Assembly: GCF_001468395.1 (NCBI RefSeq)
Contig: NZ_LNSG01000002.1
Location: 124,001 to 188,000 of the forward strand
Source: Sphingopyxis sp. H073
GTDB lineage: Bacteria; Pseudomonadota; Alphaproteobacteria; Sphingomonadales; Sphingomonadaceae
DNA length: 64,000 nucleotides
Reading direction: 5' to 3'
The notes below the pieces were generated by a model. The model saw only the letters and a program-made list of their open reading frames with translations. It was not told the DNA's origin and searched no databases. Every line of letters starts with the position of its first letter. Position 1 is the stretch's first letter. Of this stretch, positions 50,977-60,227 are shown piece after piece. The translations under genes and the position numbers were made by a program.

Positions 50977-52080
50977 ATGGAAGAAGCGAAGCGTCCACAG
51001 CTGTTCGTCAGCCATCATTCGAGCAAATATGAAGTCGCGCTGCACGTCGAACGCGCGCTTTCGCGCCACGGCGTCGAATGCTGGATCGCACCGCGCGACG
51101 TCGGCCCCGGCGAGGCGTTCGATACTGCGATCATGAAGGCGATCCGCGATTCGTCGGGCGTGCTGCTGCTGTTCTGCAGCCAATCGGACAAGAGCCCGCA
51201 TGTGAAGCGCGAGCTGATCCTGGCCGACAGCGCGCATAAGGCCATCATCCCGTTGCGGCTCGAAGAAATCGTCCCCGACGACCTCGCCTATCACCTTGCC
51301 AGCGCGCAGTGGATCGACTGGCTGGAAAAGCGCGACGATTCGATCGCGCGGATCGCGGTCAAGGCGCAGCAGCTCGCCGGTGTCCCGCCGGTCAGGGAGG
51401 GCGCGCCGGTAATTCCCGGGCGCGCTTCGGCGGTAGCAGCCGACAATCTGCACGCGGCCATCCTGTCGCAGGCCGCCGAGACGCCGCCGCCCGCGCCCGC
51501 GAGCGTGTCGGTGCGCACGCTGGTGATGGCGGGGCTGGGCGTCGCGGTCGCGGTGCTCGCCGCGATGCTGTTTCTGCGCGGCGGCGAGGCGCCCAAAACC
51601 GAGGTGGCGGACTCGACCGAAGCACCGGCCGCGACACCATCGCCCCCCGCCGCAGCGACCCCCGCGCCCGGCACGGGCGATACGCCCGTTTCATCGCCGG
51701 TCGCAGCGCCGTCGCAATATGCCGCCACGCCTGCAACGCCGCCAGCAGCCGACGCCTCGGCCCCGGTGCGTTCGCGCATCCCGCCGACCTTCAACTGCAA
51801 CCGGGCGATCACCAACAGCGAGCGGCGGATCTGCGCGAGCGATGAGCTGGCGGCGCTCGACCGCGAAATGGCCGAAGCCTATCGCGCGCTGAACCAGATC
51901 GCGATCAACCGGCGCGCGTTGCTCACCGCCGAACAGAGCGCGTGGCGCGTGTCGGTGCGCGACGCCTGCCCCGACGATGCGTGCGTGGCGCGCGTGATGC
52001 GCCAGCGGATCGCGGTGCTGGTCGAACGGCGGCTGGACCTTGCCGAGAAGCGGGCCGAAAAGCCGGCCACCGCTTACTGA
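50977..52080 (+). CDS. TIR domain - transmembrane - LprI-like fusion protein
   Basis: A 367-residue protein with three parts. Residues 5-130 are a TIR domain: QLFVSHHSSKYEVALHVERA, HGVECWIAPRDVGPGEAF, GVLLLFCSQSDKS and HVKRELILADSA, where Glu79 is at the usual NADase catalytic place. Residues 181-200 (TLVMAGLGVAVAVLAAMLFL) are one membrane helix. A proline/alanine/threonine-rich linker (205-270) leads to an LprI-type domain (about 278-355) with its four cysteines (FNCNRAITNSERRICAS and RDACPDDACVARVM). The TIR part should be cytoplasmic and the LprI part periplasmic. GAGGGGG precedes the ATG. Confidence 0.88.
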   Translation: MEEAKRPQLFVSHHSSKYEVALHVERALSRHGVECWIAPRDVGPGEAFDTAIMKAIRDSSGVLLLFCSQSDKSPHVKRELILADSAHKAIIPLRLEEIVPDDLAYHLASAQWIDWLEKRDDSIARIAVKAQQLAGVPPVREGAPVIPGRASAVAADNLHAAILSQAAETPPPAPASVSVRTLVMAGLGVAVAVLAAMLFLRGGEAPKTEVADSTEAPAATPSPPAAATPAPGTGDTPVSSPVAAPSQYAATPATPPAADASAPVRSRIPPTFNCNRAITNSERRICASDELAALDREMAEAYRALNQIAINRRALLTAEQSAWRVSVRDACPDDACVARVMRQRIAVLVERRLDLAEKRAEKPATAY

Positions 52081-52601
52081 TACTCGACCGTCACCGGGAT
52101 GCGCCCGCGATAGTCGCCGTCGGCGGAGCCCGTCACCTGCAACCGGCCGCCGAAGCGGAACTGCAACCGCCCGTCGATGCCGAGCCGCGGCGCAGCGCCA
52201 AGATCGGTGGCGAGGCCGACGACCCGCGCGGTCGCGCCGGTCCCGCTTTCGAGGTCGACCGTCGCGGGCAGGAAAACGCGCACCTCCGCGCCGGGCTCGC
52301 CGCGCACGGTAACCACCCCGGTCAGCGCGAAGCCGCCGAGGTCGCGGACGTCGCCGCTGACCCGCCGAACGCCGGTGACCGGGTCGATCGCGACCTCGCC
52401 GCCGCCGCTTCCCGCCGCGATGCGGCCCATGTCGAGCTGGGTTTCGACCTCAACGTGCAGCGGCGTCTGACCGCTCCGACTCGCCGACGCCTTCGCGCTT
52501 TCGCTCGCGCCGCACAGCAGGCATTGCGCCGACGCCCCCGAGGGCGTGGCGGCGAGCAGCGCAAGACCGAGAAATAGGCGCAGTTCCACGCCCTCCGACA
52601 T
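52074..52601 (-). CDS. DUF4402 family exported protein
   Basis: A 175-residue exported protein with signal peptide (LRLFLGLALLAATPSGASAQ). The mature beta-rich domain matches DUF4402: LDMGRIAAGSGGGEVAIDPV, TGVRRVSGDVRDLGG, AEVRVFLPATVDLESG, FGGRLQVTGSADGDYRGRIP. Some family members sit near fimbrial genes; none is present here. Converges with the TIR gene, overlapping by 7 bases. Confidence 0.83.
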   Translation of the reverse strand: MSEGVELRLFLGLALLAATPSGASAQCLLCGASESAKASASRSGQTPLHVEVETQLDMGRIAAGSGGGEVAIDPVTGVRRVSGDVRDLGGFALTGVVTVRGEPGAEVRVFLPATVDLESGTGATARVVGLATDLGAAPRLGIDGRLQFRFGGRLQVTGSADGDYRGRIPVTVEYQ

Positions 52602-52683
52602 AAGGCACTCGTGGTTAATCTGCGGTAAAGCCGCCCGCGCGCTAACCGCTGGCGGTGCCTTTCAATTCGGTCTAACCAGCGCC

Positions 52684-53787
52684 ATGAGCAGCCCCCAGCT
52701 CCCCCCCCTCCCCCGCCTCAACGCGCTCGCGACGGCGGTGCCGACCCACGATATCCACCAGGCTTTCATCGACTGGGCGACCCCGCGCCTGACCGACGAG
52801 CGCGTGCGCGCGCTGTTCGCGCGCATGGCGGCACGGTCGGGGATCGCGCATCGCTGGTCGGTGCTGCCGCCGACCGCGGATGGCGGGTCGCCGGTCGCAC
52901 CGGGCGGCTTTTATGACGTGCCCGGCCTGCCCCCGACCTCGGCGCGCATGACCGCCTATGCCGCGCACGCGCCCGAGCTGGCGTTGCAGGCGATCGCGAA
53001 GCTCGGCGATGCCTTCGACCCCAAGCGGATCACGCATATCGTCGTTGCGAGTTGCACCGGCTTCGTCGCGCCGGGGATCGACCAGATCCTCGCCCGCCGC
53101 CTCGGCCTGCCGCCGACGGTCGAGCGCGTGCTGATCGGCTTCATGGGCTGCTATGCCGGGGTCACCGCGCTGCGGAGTGCGCGCCATATCGTGCGATCGG
53201 AACCCGGCGCGGTGGTGCTGGTGGTCAGCGTCGAGCTGTCGACGCTCCATCTCAGCCTTGCCGAAGCGCCCGAGCCCTTGCTCGCGATGCTCCAGTTCAG
53301 CGACGGCGCCGCAGCGGGAATCGTGTCGGCCGATACGCGGGGACTCGCGCTTGGCGCGGGGGTCAGCCTCGCGCTCGATGACAGCGCCGACCTCATCCGC
53401 TGGGACATCGGCGACCGCGGCTTCGAAATGCATTTGTCGGGCGAAGTCCCCGGCCGCCTCCGCGAAACGCTCGCCGCGCCCGCCGTGCGCGGGCAATTGT
53501 TCGATGGCGATCCGCCCGAACTGCTCGCGGTCCATGCCGGCGGACGGTCGGTGCTCGATGCGGTCGAACATGCGCTGGGCGTCGATCCGCACGCGCTCGC
53601 AGACAGCCGCTCGGTGCTCGCGCGCTTCGGCAATATGTCGTCGGCGACAATATTGTTCGTGCTCGCCGAGATGATGGCGCGCGGCGCGGAGGGGCAGGGG
53701 ATCGCGATCGCCTTCGGCCCCGGCCTCGCTGCCGAGGCGATCCGGTTCGACGCTGGCCGGATCGACGCTGGCGGAATCGGGGCATGA
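52684..53787 (+). CDS. Type III polyketide synthase
   Basis: A 367-residue chalcone-synthase-like enzyme. The Cys-His-Asn triad is present: Cys156 in GFMGCYAGVTAL, His in LLAVHAGGRSVLDAVE, Asn in ARFGNMSSATILFVL. It condenses malonyl units on a starter acyl-CoA, in such clusters often a fatty acyl chain giving alkylresorcinols or alkylpyrones. The gene overlaps the methyltransferase gene by 4 bases (ATGA), which in turn overlaps the flavoprotein gene, forming a tight operon. Confidence 0.94.
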   Translation: MSSPQLPPLPRLNALATAVPTHDIHQAFIDWATPRLTDERVRALFARMAARSGIAHRWSVLPPTADGGSPVAPGGFYDVPGLPPTSARMTAYAAHAPELALQAIAKLGDAFDPKRITHIVVASCTGFVAPGIDQILARRLGLPPTVERVLIGFMGCYAGVTALRSARHIVRSEPGAVVLVVSVELSTLHLSLAEAPEPLLAMLQFSDGAAAGIVSADTRGLALGAGVSLALDDSADLIRWDIGDRGFEMHLSGEVPGRLRETLAAPAVRGQLFDGDPPELLAVHAGGRSVLDAVEHALGVDPHALADSRSVLARFGNMSSATILFVLAEMMARGAEGQGIAIAFGPGLAAEAIRFDAGRIDAGGIGA

Positions 53788-54497
53788 ACCCGTTCGCCAG
53801 CCTCGCAAGGCCGATCGCGCGCGAGGAGGAGATGGACGCCGCCGAGCTGGCGCCCGCGCGCTATGCCAAGGTGCTCGCCGACCTGTCGCGCATCAACGCG
53901 CTGACGCTGGCGCCGCGCCCCACTCTGGGCTTCCTCGATCGCGTCCGCGCGCGCGGGGTCGGGACAAAGCCCTGGCGCATCCTCGATGTCGGCTTCGGCG
54001 CCGGGGACATGCTGTCGCGGATCGCGCGCTGGGCCGACGCGCGCGGGGTCGCGGTGGAGCTCGCCGGGGTCGATCTCAATCCGAAGAGCGCGCCCGTTGC
54101 CGACGCGCGGCTCGGCGGCCGCGCGCGGCTGATCACCGGGGATTACCGCGATCTGGCAGGGCAGGGGTGGGACATCATCCTCTCCAGCCTCGTCGCCCAC
54201 CATATGACCGCCGGGCAGCGGCGCGACTTCCTGCGCTTCATGGAGGAGGAAAGCGCGCGCGGCTGGCTGGTCAACGACCTCCACCGCCAGCGCCTGCCCT
54301 TCATCGGCTTTCCGCTGCTCGCGGTGCTGGCGCTCGCCGATCCGATCGTGCGGCGCGACGGCCAGTTGTCGGTCGGGCGCAGCTTCCGCCGCGCCGAATG
54401 GGGGGCGATCCTGGCGGACGCGCTGCCCGGGACGGCAGGCGAATGCCGGATCTTTCGCAGCTTTCCCTATCGCCTCTGCGTCGAGCGCATCCGATGA
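53784..54497 (+). CDS. SAM-dependent methyltransferase of the polyketide operon
   Basis: A 237-residue class I methyltransferase with motif I WRILDVGFGAGDMLSRIARW, an acidic strand end VELAGVDLNPKSAPVAD and GWDIILSSLVAHHMTAGQRR. It would methylate the polyketide-derived phenol or an intermediate. The start overlaps the polyketide synthase stop, and the end overlaps the flavoprotein start (ATGA). An HTH or membrane part is absent. Confidence 0.9.
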   Translation: MNPFASLARPIAREEEMDAAELAPARYAKVLADLSRINALTLAPRPTLGFLDRVRARGVGTKPWRILDVGFGAGDMLSRIARWADARGVAVELAGVDLNPKSAPVADARLGGRARLITGDYRDLAGQGWDIILSSLVAHHMTAGQRRDFLRFMEEESARGWLVNDLHRQRLPFIGFPLLAVLALADPIVRRDGQLSVGRSFRRAEWGAILADALPGTAGECRIFRSFPYRLCVERIR

Positions 54498-55591
54498 ACG
54501 ATGCAATCGTCGTCGGCGCCGGGCCCGCGGGGTCGGCGGCGGCGATCGGACTGGCGCGGGCGGGGGCGAGAGTGCTGCTGCTCGAGCGCACGCGCGAAAC
54601 GGGCGATGCGCTGTGCGGTGGCTTTCTGAGCTGGCGGACGCTGGCGCGGCTCGAGGCGCTCGGGATCGACCGCGCGCGGCTCGGCGGGCAGGCGGTGCGC
54701 CGCGTCCGGCTGTTCGCGGGGCAGCGGAAGAGCGAGACGGCGCTGCCTGCCGAGGCGATGGGCGTTTCGCGCCTGCGGCTCGACGGCGCGTTGCAGGCGG
54801 CGGCGGGCGCGGCGGGGGCGGGGCTCGAACGCGGGATCCATGCGTCCACAATCGAAGGTGACAGCGTGCAGACGCGCGACGGCGCGACGCTCGCGGCGCC
54901 CGCGATCTTCCTCGCCGCGGGCAAGCATGGCTTTCGCGGCTTTCCGCGCGAGCCCGCCGCATGGCAGCGCGGCGATCCGGTGCTGGGGCTGCGGCTGCGG
55001 CTACCCGCGCATCCGGCGCTCGACCGGCTCGTCGGCGATGCCGTCGAACTCCACCTCTTCGATCGCGGCTATGCCGGGCTGGTGCGGCAGGAGGACGGGA
55101 GCGGCAACCTCTGCCTCGCCGTCCACAAATCGCGACTCGATGAGGCGGGCGGCGAGCCGGTCGCGTTGCTCGGCGCGCTCGGCGACCAGTTTCCCTTCCT
55201 CGGCGAGCGGCTCGCCGCGGCGGATTGGACGCGCGGCGTCGATGCGATCGGCCATGTCCCCTATGGCTGGCGCACCGCCGACACCGCGCCCGGCCTGTTC
55301 CGGCTCGGCGATCAGGCCGGGGTCATCCCCAGTCTGGCGGGCGAGGGCATGGGAATCGCGCTGGCGAGCGCCGACGCGGCCGTGGCGGCGTGGCGTGACG
55401 GTGGCGCCGGCGCTGCGCCTGCTTTCCAGCGCCGGTTCGCGCAGCGCATGGCGCGGCCGCTGGGGCTGGCGAATCTGGTCTGGCGGGCGGGCGAAAGCCC
55501 CATCACCGCCGGGATACTGACCACCGCCGCGTCACTTTTCCCGCCGCTGGTGCGAATGGTGTCGGAGGCGACGCGAATTCGCGGCGGCTGA
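54494..55591 (+). CDS. FAD-dependent monooxygenase/oxidoreductase of the polyketide operon
   Basis: A 365-residue flavoprotein. The FAD-binding GxGxxG strand is at the start ([20 protein letters not shown], ending RVLLLE), and the second FAD site is [20 protein letters not shown] followed by [11 protein letters not shown]. The layout is that of phenol hydroxylases and geranylgeranyl-reductase-like enzymes. Known: in the srsABC cluster of Streptomyces griseus a type III synthase, a methyltransferase and a flavoprotein hydroxylase make methylated phenolic lipids. Here the same three activities follow in the same order. Confidence 0.9.
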   Translation: MNDAIVVGAGPAGSAAAIGLARAGARVLLLERTRETGDALCGGFLSWRTLARLEALGIDRARLGGQAVRRVRLFAGQRKSETALPAEAMGVSRLRLDGALQAAAGAAGAGLERGIHASTIEGDSVQTRDGATLAAPAIFLAAGKHGFRGFPREPAAWQRGDPVLGLRLRLPAHPALDRLVGDAVELHLFDRGYAGLVRQEDGSGNLCLAVHKSRLDEAGGEPVALLGALGDQFPFLGERLAAADWTRGVDAIGHVPYGWRTADTAPGLFRLGDQAGVIPSLAGEGMGIALASADAAVAAWRDGGAGAAPAFQRRFAQRMARPLGLANLVWRAGESPITAGILTTAASLFPPLVRMVSEATRIRGG

Positions 55592-55688
55592 CCGGCCGAC
55601 CCTTGCGGGGCGCGCGCGTACACCCGATATTGGGCACAACCGGCGGCGGCGCTTCAAGCCCGCCGCACCCCGGAAAGGAGATTTCCGC

Positions 55689-56084
55689 ATGACCGACAAG
55701 ACACTCGACCCGATGGCGCACCATGTGCTGCGCGAAGGCGGCACCGAACGCGCGTTCACGGGCAAATACACCGACCACAAGGGCGACGGCGTCTATCGCT
55801 GCGCCGGGTGCGGCGCGCCGCTGTTCGACAGCCGCACCAAATATGACAGCGGCTCGGGCTGGCCGAGCTACACCGCCCCGGCGGGCGATGCCGCAGTGAC
55901 CGAGCATCACGACATGAGCCACGGCATGATCCGCACCGAAGTGCGCTGCGCCAAGTGCGAAGGCCACCTCGGCCATGTCTTCCCCGACGGCCCCGGCCCC
56001 GAGGGGCTGCGCTATTGCATCAACAGCGCGGCGCTTGACTTCGCGGACCGCGGGCAGGATGACGCTGACACCGGCAAAGGTTAA
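55689..56084 (+). CDS. msrB: Peptide-methionine (R)-S-oxide reductase
   Basis: A 131-residue MsrB that repairs R-methionine sulfoxide. Zinc cysteines lie in [13 protein letters not shown] and [14 protein letters not shown], and the catalytic Cys110 in [21 protein letters not shown] is the substrate-binding phrase. A strong ribosome site (AAAGGAG) precedes the ATG. It stands between the polyketide operon and the PBP1A gene. Confidence 0.96.
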   Translation: MTDKTLDPMAHHVLREGGTERAFTGKYTDHKGDGVYRCAGCGAPLFDSRTKYDSGSGWPSYTAPAGDAAVTEHHDMSHGMIRTEVRCAKCEGHLGHVFPDGPGPEGLRYCINSAALDFADRGQDDADTGKG

Positions 56085-56134
56085 CCGATCCGCCGGCACT
56101 GACGCATCAGGGGCGCAGGAAGGAACAGACTACT

Positions 56135-58324
56135 TTGCGTCGCGAACGACAGCAGGCATCATCAGGTAAATCGTCATCCGCGGGCAAAGGGTCCGGTTCG
56201 TCCGGGCCCAAGCCCCCGCCGTCGCGGTTCCGGCTCTGGGTCCGGCGGCTGTTCCGCTGGGGCCTGGGGCTGGCGCTGGTCGGCGCGATCGCGGTCGCGG
56301 TCGCGGTCGGCATCGCGGTGCAGCGCATCCCGAGCTTCGAGGAACTGAAGCGCTCGCCCGCGGGCCAGACGATCCGCGTCCACGCGGCAGACGGCACGGT
56401 GTTCCTGTCACTGGGCCCGAATTACGGCCGCTGGCTGACGCTCGACGAGACGCCGCAGGTGATGCAGGACGCGATGGTCGCGGTCGAGGATCGCCGCTTC
56501 CGCTATCATCCGGGGATCGACCCCGTCGGCATGAGCCGCGCCGCTGTGTTCGCGGTCCAGCATTATGGCACGGGGCGCCGGATGCAGGGCGCGTCGACGA
56601 TCACCCAGCAGCTCGCGCGCAACATCTTCCTGTCGAACAGCTACACCTGGACGCGCAAGCTGCGCGAAATGGTGCTCGCGATGGCGCTCGAATGGAAGTT
56701 CTCGAAGGACGAGCTGCTCGAACTCTATCTCAACAAGGTCTATTTCGGCGGCGGCAGCTATGGCATCGACGCCGCGTCGCGCCGCTTCTTCGGCCACAGC
56801 GCGACGCAGATGTCGCTCTCCGAGGCCGCGGTGGTCGCGGGGCTGGTCAAGGCGCCGTCGCGCTATTCGCCGACCGCCGACGCGCAGGCCGCGCTCGGCC
56901 GCGCGGGCGTGGTGCTCGACACGATGGTCGATGGCGGCTTCATCACCCGCAGCCAGGCCGACAGCGCCGAGCCCGCCAATGTCCAGCTTGCGCAGGAAAC
57001 AGGGCAGAACAGCGCGCGCTATTTCAGCGACTGGGCGCTGCCGCAGCTCGACCTGCTGATCGACGAAGGCACCGAGGCGCTCGACGTCTATACGACGATC
57101 GACCTCAACATGCAGCGTGCGGCGACCGCCGCGATCCAGGCCGACACACCGAAGGGCGTGCAGGCGGCGCTGGTGTCGATCGACCGCGACGGCGCGGTGC
57201 GCGCGATGGTCGGCGGCACCGACTATGTCACCTCGAACTACAATCGCGCGACGCAGGCGCTACGCCAGCCGGGGTCGGCGTGGAAATTGTTCGTCTATAT
57301 GGCCGCGCTCGAAGCGGGGTATAAGGTCGACGACCAGGTGGTCGACGAGCCGGTCACGATCAACGGCTGGTCGCCCCGCAACTCGTCGGGGCGCTTCGCG
57401 GGGACGATGGACCTGCGCACCGCCTTTGCCTATTCGGTGAACACCGTCGCCGCGAAGCTGGGCGACGAGGTCGGTTTCTCGGCGGTCGCCAACATGGCGC
57501 GCCGCTTCGGTATCACCACCCCGATCAACACCCACCCCTCGATGGTGCTCGGCAGCGCCGAGGTGCGCGTGATCGACATGACCGCGGCCTTCGCCGCCGT
57601 TGCGCGCAAGGGCGTGTCGGTGCAGCCCTATGGCATCACCAAGGTGACGACCGCCGACGGTCGTCTGCTCTATCAGCGCCCCGCCGAGCGCGGGCAGGTG
57701 CTGGTCGACAATTGGGTGGCCGCGGGCATCACCGACCTCTTGCAGACCGCGGTCAACACCGGCACCGGCAAGGCGGCCCAGATCGGCCGCCCCGTCGCGG
57801 GCAAGACCGGCACGACGTCGAGCAACAAGGATGGCTGGTTCCTCGGTTTTTCGAGCGGGCTGACCACCGGCGTCTGGATGGGCCGCGACGACGCGAAGGC
57901 CGTCGGCGGGCTGCAGGGCGGCCGCGCGCCGGCCAAGGCCTTTGCCGATTACATGCGCGTCGCAGTCGCCCGGCGCCCGGTCGAGGCCTTCGATACCGAG
58001 GTCAAGCTGCCCGAATGGCAGCTGGAGGACGAGGGCGACGCCTATATGGGCGAGCCCGGTCAGGAAGGGCTGACCGACGACAACGGCATGCCGATCGAGC
58101 TGCCCTATGACATGCGCGGGCCCGAGGACATGCCCGACCCGCAGACAGTGCAGCCGGTTCCGGACGGCCCGGTCCTGAACCAGCAGTGGATCGAGGAACA
58201 GACCGGCCGCCGCCCGGCGCCGTCCGAACTCGGCGCCCCGCCCAAGGGCGGCGCTCCGGCGAAGGGCACGCCGCCACCGGCGCCCAAAACCGCGCCGCGC
58301 CCGCAGAACGGCGACGGCGGCTAA
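56135..58324 (+). CDS. Class A penicillin-binding protein (PBP1A family)
   Basis: A 729-residue bifunctional peptidoglycan synthase. A basic cytoplasmic N-terminus (start TTG) is followed by one membrane helix (about 50-68). Glycosyltransferase motifs: EDRRFRYHPGIDP (about 117) and GASTITQQLARNIFL (about 151). Transpeptidase motifs: SAWK (Ser381), SVN (434) and KTGT (557). The C-terminus is proline-rich. Known: it polymerises and crosslinks glycan strands and is the target of beta-lactams. The TTG start is supported by AGGAAGGAA upstream. Confidence 0.95.
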   Translation: MRRERQQASSGKSSSAGKGSGSSGPKPPPSRFRLWVRRLFRWGLGLALVGAIAVAVAVGIAVQRIPSFEELKRSPAGQTIRVHAADGTVFLSLGPNYGRWLTLDETPQVMQDAMVAVEDRRFRYHPGIDPVGMSRAAVFAVQHYGTGRRMQGASTITQQLARNIFLSNSYTWTRKLREMVLAMALEWKFSKDELLELYLNKVYFGGGSYGIDAASRRFFGHSATQMSLSEAAVVAGLVKAPSRYSPTADAQAALGRAGVVLDTMVDGGFITRSQADSAEPANVQLAQETGQNSARYFSDWALPQLDLLIDEGTEALDVYTTIDLNMQRAATAAIQADTPKGVQAALVSIDRDGAVRAMVGGTDYVTSNYNRATQALRQPGSAWKLFVYMAALEAGYKVDDQVVDEPVTINGWSPRNSSGRFAGTMDLRTAFAYSVNTVAAKLGDEVGFSAVANMARRFGITTPINTHPSMVLGSAEVRVIDMTAAFAAVARKGVSVQPYGITKVTTADGRLLYQRPAERGQVLVDNWVAAGITDLLQTAVNTGTGKAAQIGRPVAGKTGTTSSNKDGWFLGFSSGLTTGVWMGRDDAKAVGGLQGGRAPAKAFADYMRVAVARRPVEAFDTEVKLPEWQLEDEGDAYMGEPGQEGLTDDNGMPIELPYDMRGPEDMPDPQTVQPVPDGPVLNQQWIEEQTGRRPAPSELGAPPKGGAPAKGTPPPAPKTAPRPQNGDGG

Positions 58325-58352
58325 GGGTGCCGCGGGCAAAGGGAGGATGGCT

Positions 58353-59081
58353 TCAGCCGAACCGATAACGGTGCAGGCCGCGCCCTTCGCGGCGCAGCCA
58401 CGCGCGCGCCGCGCCGACGTCGCCGTCGTGGAGTTCGTCGACGAGCGCGTGGAAATCGGCGCCATGATCCATGTGCCGGAGGTGCGCGACCTCGTGCGCG
58501 ACAGTCGCGCGGCGGACATGGTCGGGGGCGAGGATCAGCCGCCAGCTGTAGCGGAGGTCGCCGTCGTGCGTGCAGCTGCCCCAACGGCTGCGCGGATCGC
58601 CGATCCCGATGCGGCCGACCCGGAGCCCCGCGTGCGCCGCGATCTCGCGGCTTTCCGCCGCCATCAGGTCGAGCGCCTCGGCCTTGAGCCAGCGTTCGAG
58701 CCGCCGCCCGACGGTTTCCGCCGGGCCACCCAGGCTGAGCCGTCCGTCCACCATCCGCACCGCACGCGGCGCGCCTGCGATCCAGTCGATGCGATGGTCG
58801 GCGCCGCGAAACGGAATCGCCGTACCCGGCACGACCAGCACCGGCGCGACCGACTTGCCGACCTGTTCGCTCAGCCAGTCCTGCTGTTCGCTCGCCCATT
58901 TGAGCGCGCGCACCGCGCTCGCGCGGCGGGGCAGGGTCAATCGCAGCTCGCCGCGCGCGCCGTCGAAGACCAGCTTGTACCGACGCGACCGGGCATGGTG
59001 CACGAGCCGCACCGGCCACAGCGTCTCGCCGACGCGGATGTGCGGGCCGTCGCCCGCGGGGTCAGACCACGCGCTCGACAA
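58353..59081 (-). CDS. YgjP-like metallopeptidase domain protein
   Basis: A protein of about 242 residues of the YgjP/WLM type with the zinc motif ATVAHEVAHLRHMDHGADF (HExxH) and the typical SRWGSCTHDGDLRYSWRLIL and IRVGETLWPVRLVHHARS segments. The start is uncertain: TTG 59081 has GGAG at seven bases, while an ATG at 59108 lies within the upstream gene without a clear ribosome site. Physiological substrate unknown. Confidence 0.85.
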   Translation of the reverse strand: MSSAWSDPAGDGPHIRVGETLWPVRLVHHARSRRYKLVFDGARGELRLTLPRRASAVRALKWASEQQDWLSEQVGKSVAPVLVVPGTAIPFRGADHRIDWIAGAPRAVRMVDGRLSLGGPAETVGRRLERWLKAEALDLMAAESREIAAHAGLRVGRIGIGDPRSRWGSCTHDGDLRYSWRLILAPDHVRRATVAHEVAHLRHMDHGADFHALVDELHDGDVGAARAWLRREGRGLHRYRFG

Positions 59082-59502
59082 GATGATTCTCCAGCGGCCC
59101 CGCCACATCCTCGCTCACGGTCCAGCCGACGATCGATTCGCCCGCGCGATGCACGGCGTCGCGGTCGCCGCAGACGAGATAATGCCATTCGGGCAGCGGT
59201 TCGCCTTCGGCGCGCAGGCGATAGGCGCAGGTCTGCGGCAACCATATAAGGTCGTCGACTTTTGCGCGGGTCAGCGTCAGGCAATCGGGGACGTGGCGGC
59301 GACGATGCTTGTAATCGCCGCAGCGCGCCGTTGTCAGGTCGAGCAGGCGGCACGCGACGTTGGTCGGATAGATGCGCCCCGTATCCTCATCCTCGAGCTT
59401 GTGGAGGCAGCATTTGCCGCAACCGTCGCACAGCGCCTCCCACTGCCCGGCATCGAGGCTGGCGAGCGGCGCTTCCCAGAAGGGCTGCGCCTCGCGGGCC
59501 AC
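59062..59502 (-). CDS. YcgN/YkgJ-like cysteine-cluster protein
   Basis: A 146-residue protein with conserved cysteines spaced for a metal or Fe-S cluster: LCDGCGKCCLHKLEDEDTG, NVACRLLDLTTARCGDYKHR, VPDCLTLT and PQTCAYRLRAEGEPLPEWHY. This matches the YcgN/UPF0260 family of unknown function. GTG 59502 overlaps the SCO stop (TAGTG), so they are coupled. The end overlaps the start of the metallopeptidase gene. Confidence 0.9.
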   Translation of the reverse strand: MAREAQPFWEAPLASLDAGQWEALCDGCGKCCLHKLEDEDTGRIYPTNVACRLLDLTTARCGDYKHRRRHVPDCLTLTRAKVDDLIWLPQTCAYRLRAEGEPLPEWHYLVCGDRDAVHRAGESIVGWTVSEDVAGPLENHLVERVV

Positions 59503-60146
59503 TACTTGACCCACTTCGCCAGATCGGCGGCGACCTTGCCGGGCGCGCCCTCGTCGGGCTCGGTCGAGGGGTCGTCGAGCGGCAGCAGCGCAAGCGGCTT
59601 GCCGTCGGGGTCCATCAGGAAGGCGAGCTGGCTGTGCGCCATCAGATATCTGTCGGGCGCCGACCCCGGCACCTTGTTGTAGGTGACGACGAACGCCTTC
59701 GCGACCGCCGCGATCTGTTCGGGCGTGCCGGTCAGTCCGAGCAGGCGCGGATGATAGCGGCTGACGAAGGGTTTGAGCGCGGCGGGCGTGTCGCGTTCGG
59801 GATCGACGGTGATGAAGATCGGCGCCACTTTCGCCCCGCGCGCCGGATCGCTCTTCTCGAACGCCGCGAGGCCGCGCATCAGCTTCTGCAGGTCGACCGG
59901 GCAGATGTCGGGGCAATAGCTGTAGCCGAAATAGACGAGGCGATATCGTCCCGCAAAGTCGGTATCGGACACGGTCTTGCCGTTCTGGTCGGTCAGCGTG
60001 AACGGGCCGCCGATCTTCGCGCCGGCGAGCGGCGGCGTCGCCTCGGGCGTGCCGCCGGGGGCGCCGCACGCGGCGAGCGCGGTCGCGGCAAACAGGAGCA
60101 GGCTTGAACGGGCAAGCTTTTGCCCCATAATTGCGATATTCATCAT
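59502..60146 (-). CDS. SCO1/SenC family copper-binding protein
   Basis: A 214-residue lipoprotein (signal with ATALAACGAPGG) with a thioredoxin-like fold. Copper ligands: YCPDICPVDL (two Cys) and the His in RYLMAHSQLAFLMDPDG. It delivers copper to cytochrome c oxidase Cu(A) or acts as a thiol reductase. First gene of a three-gene minus-strand run; two in-frame starts (60146 and nearby) are possible. Confidence 0.93.
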   Translation of the reverse strand: MMNIAIMGQKLARSSLLLFAATALAACGAPGGTPEATPPLAGAKIGGPFTLTDQNGKTVSDTDFAGRYRLVYFGYSYCPDICPVDLQKLMRGLAAFEKSDPARGAKVAPIFITVDPERDTPAALKPFVSRYHPRLLGLTGTPEQIAAVAKAFVVTYNKVPGSAPDRYLMAHSQLAFLMDPDGKPLALLPLDDPSTEPDEGAPGKVAADLAKWVK

Positions 60147-60227
60147 GCGGCCAGCCTTGATCGGCTACGCCACGAAAATCAACCTTTGTCGTCCGACCGA
60201 CTCAAGCTGCCAGGGGTCTCTTCCATC

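Noticed and set aside
53151..54962. 603-codon open frame on the minus strand
   Set aside because: Antisense to the polyketide synthase, methyltransferase and flavoprotein genes; arginine/proline-rich composition, no motif.
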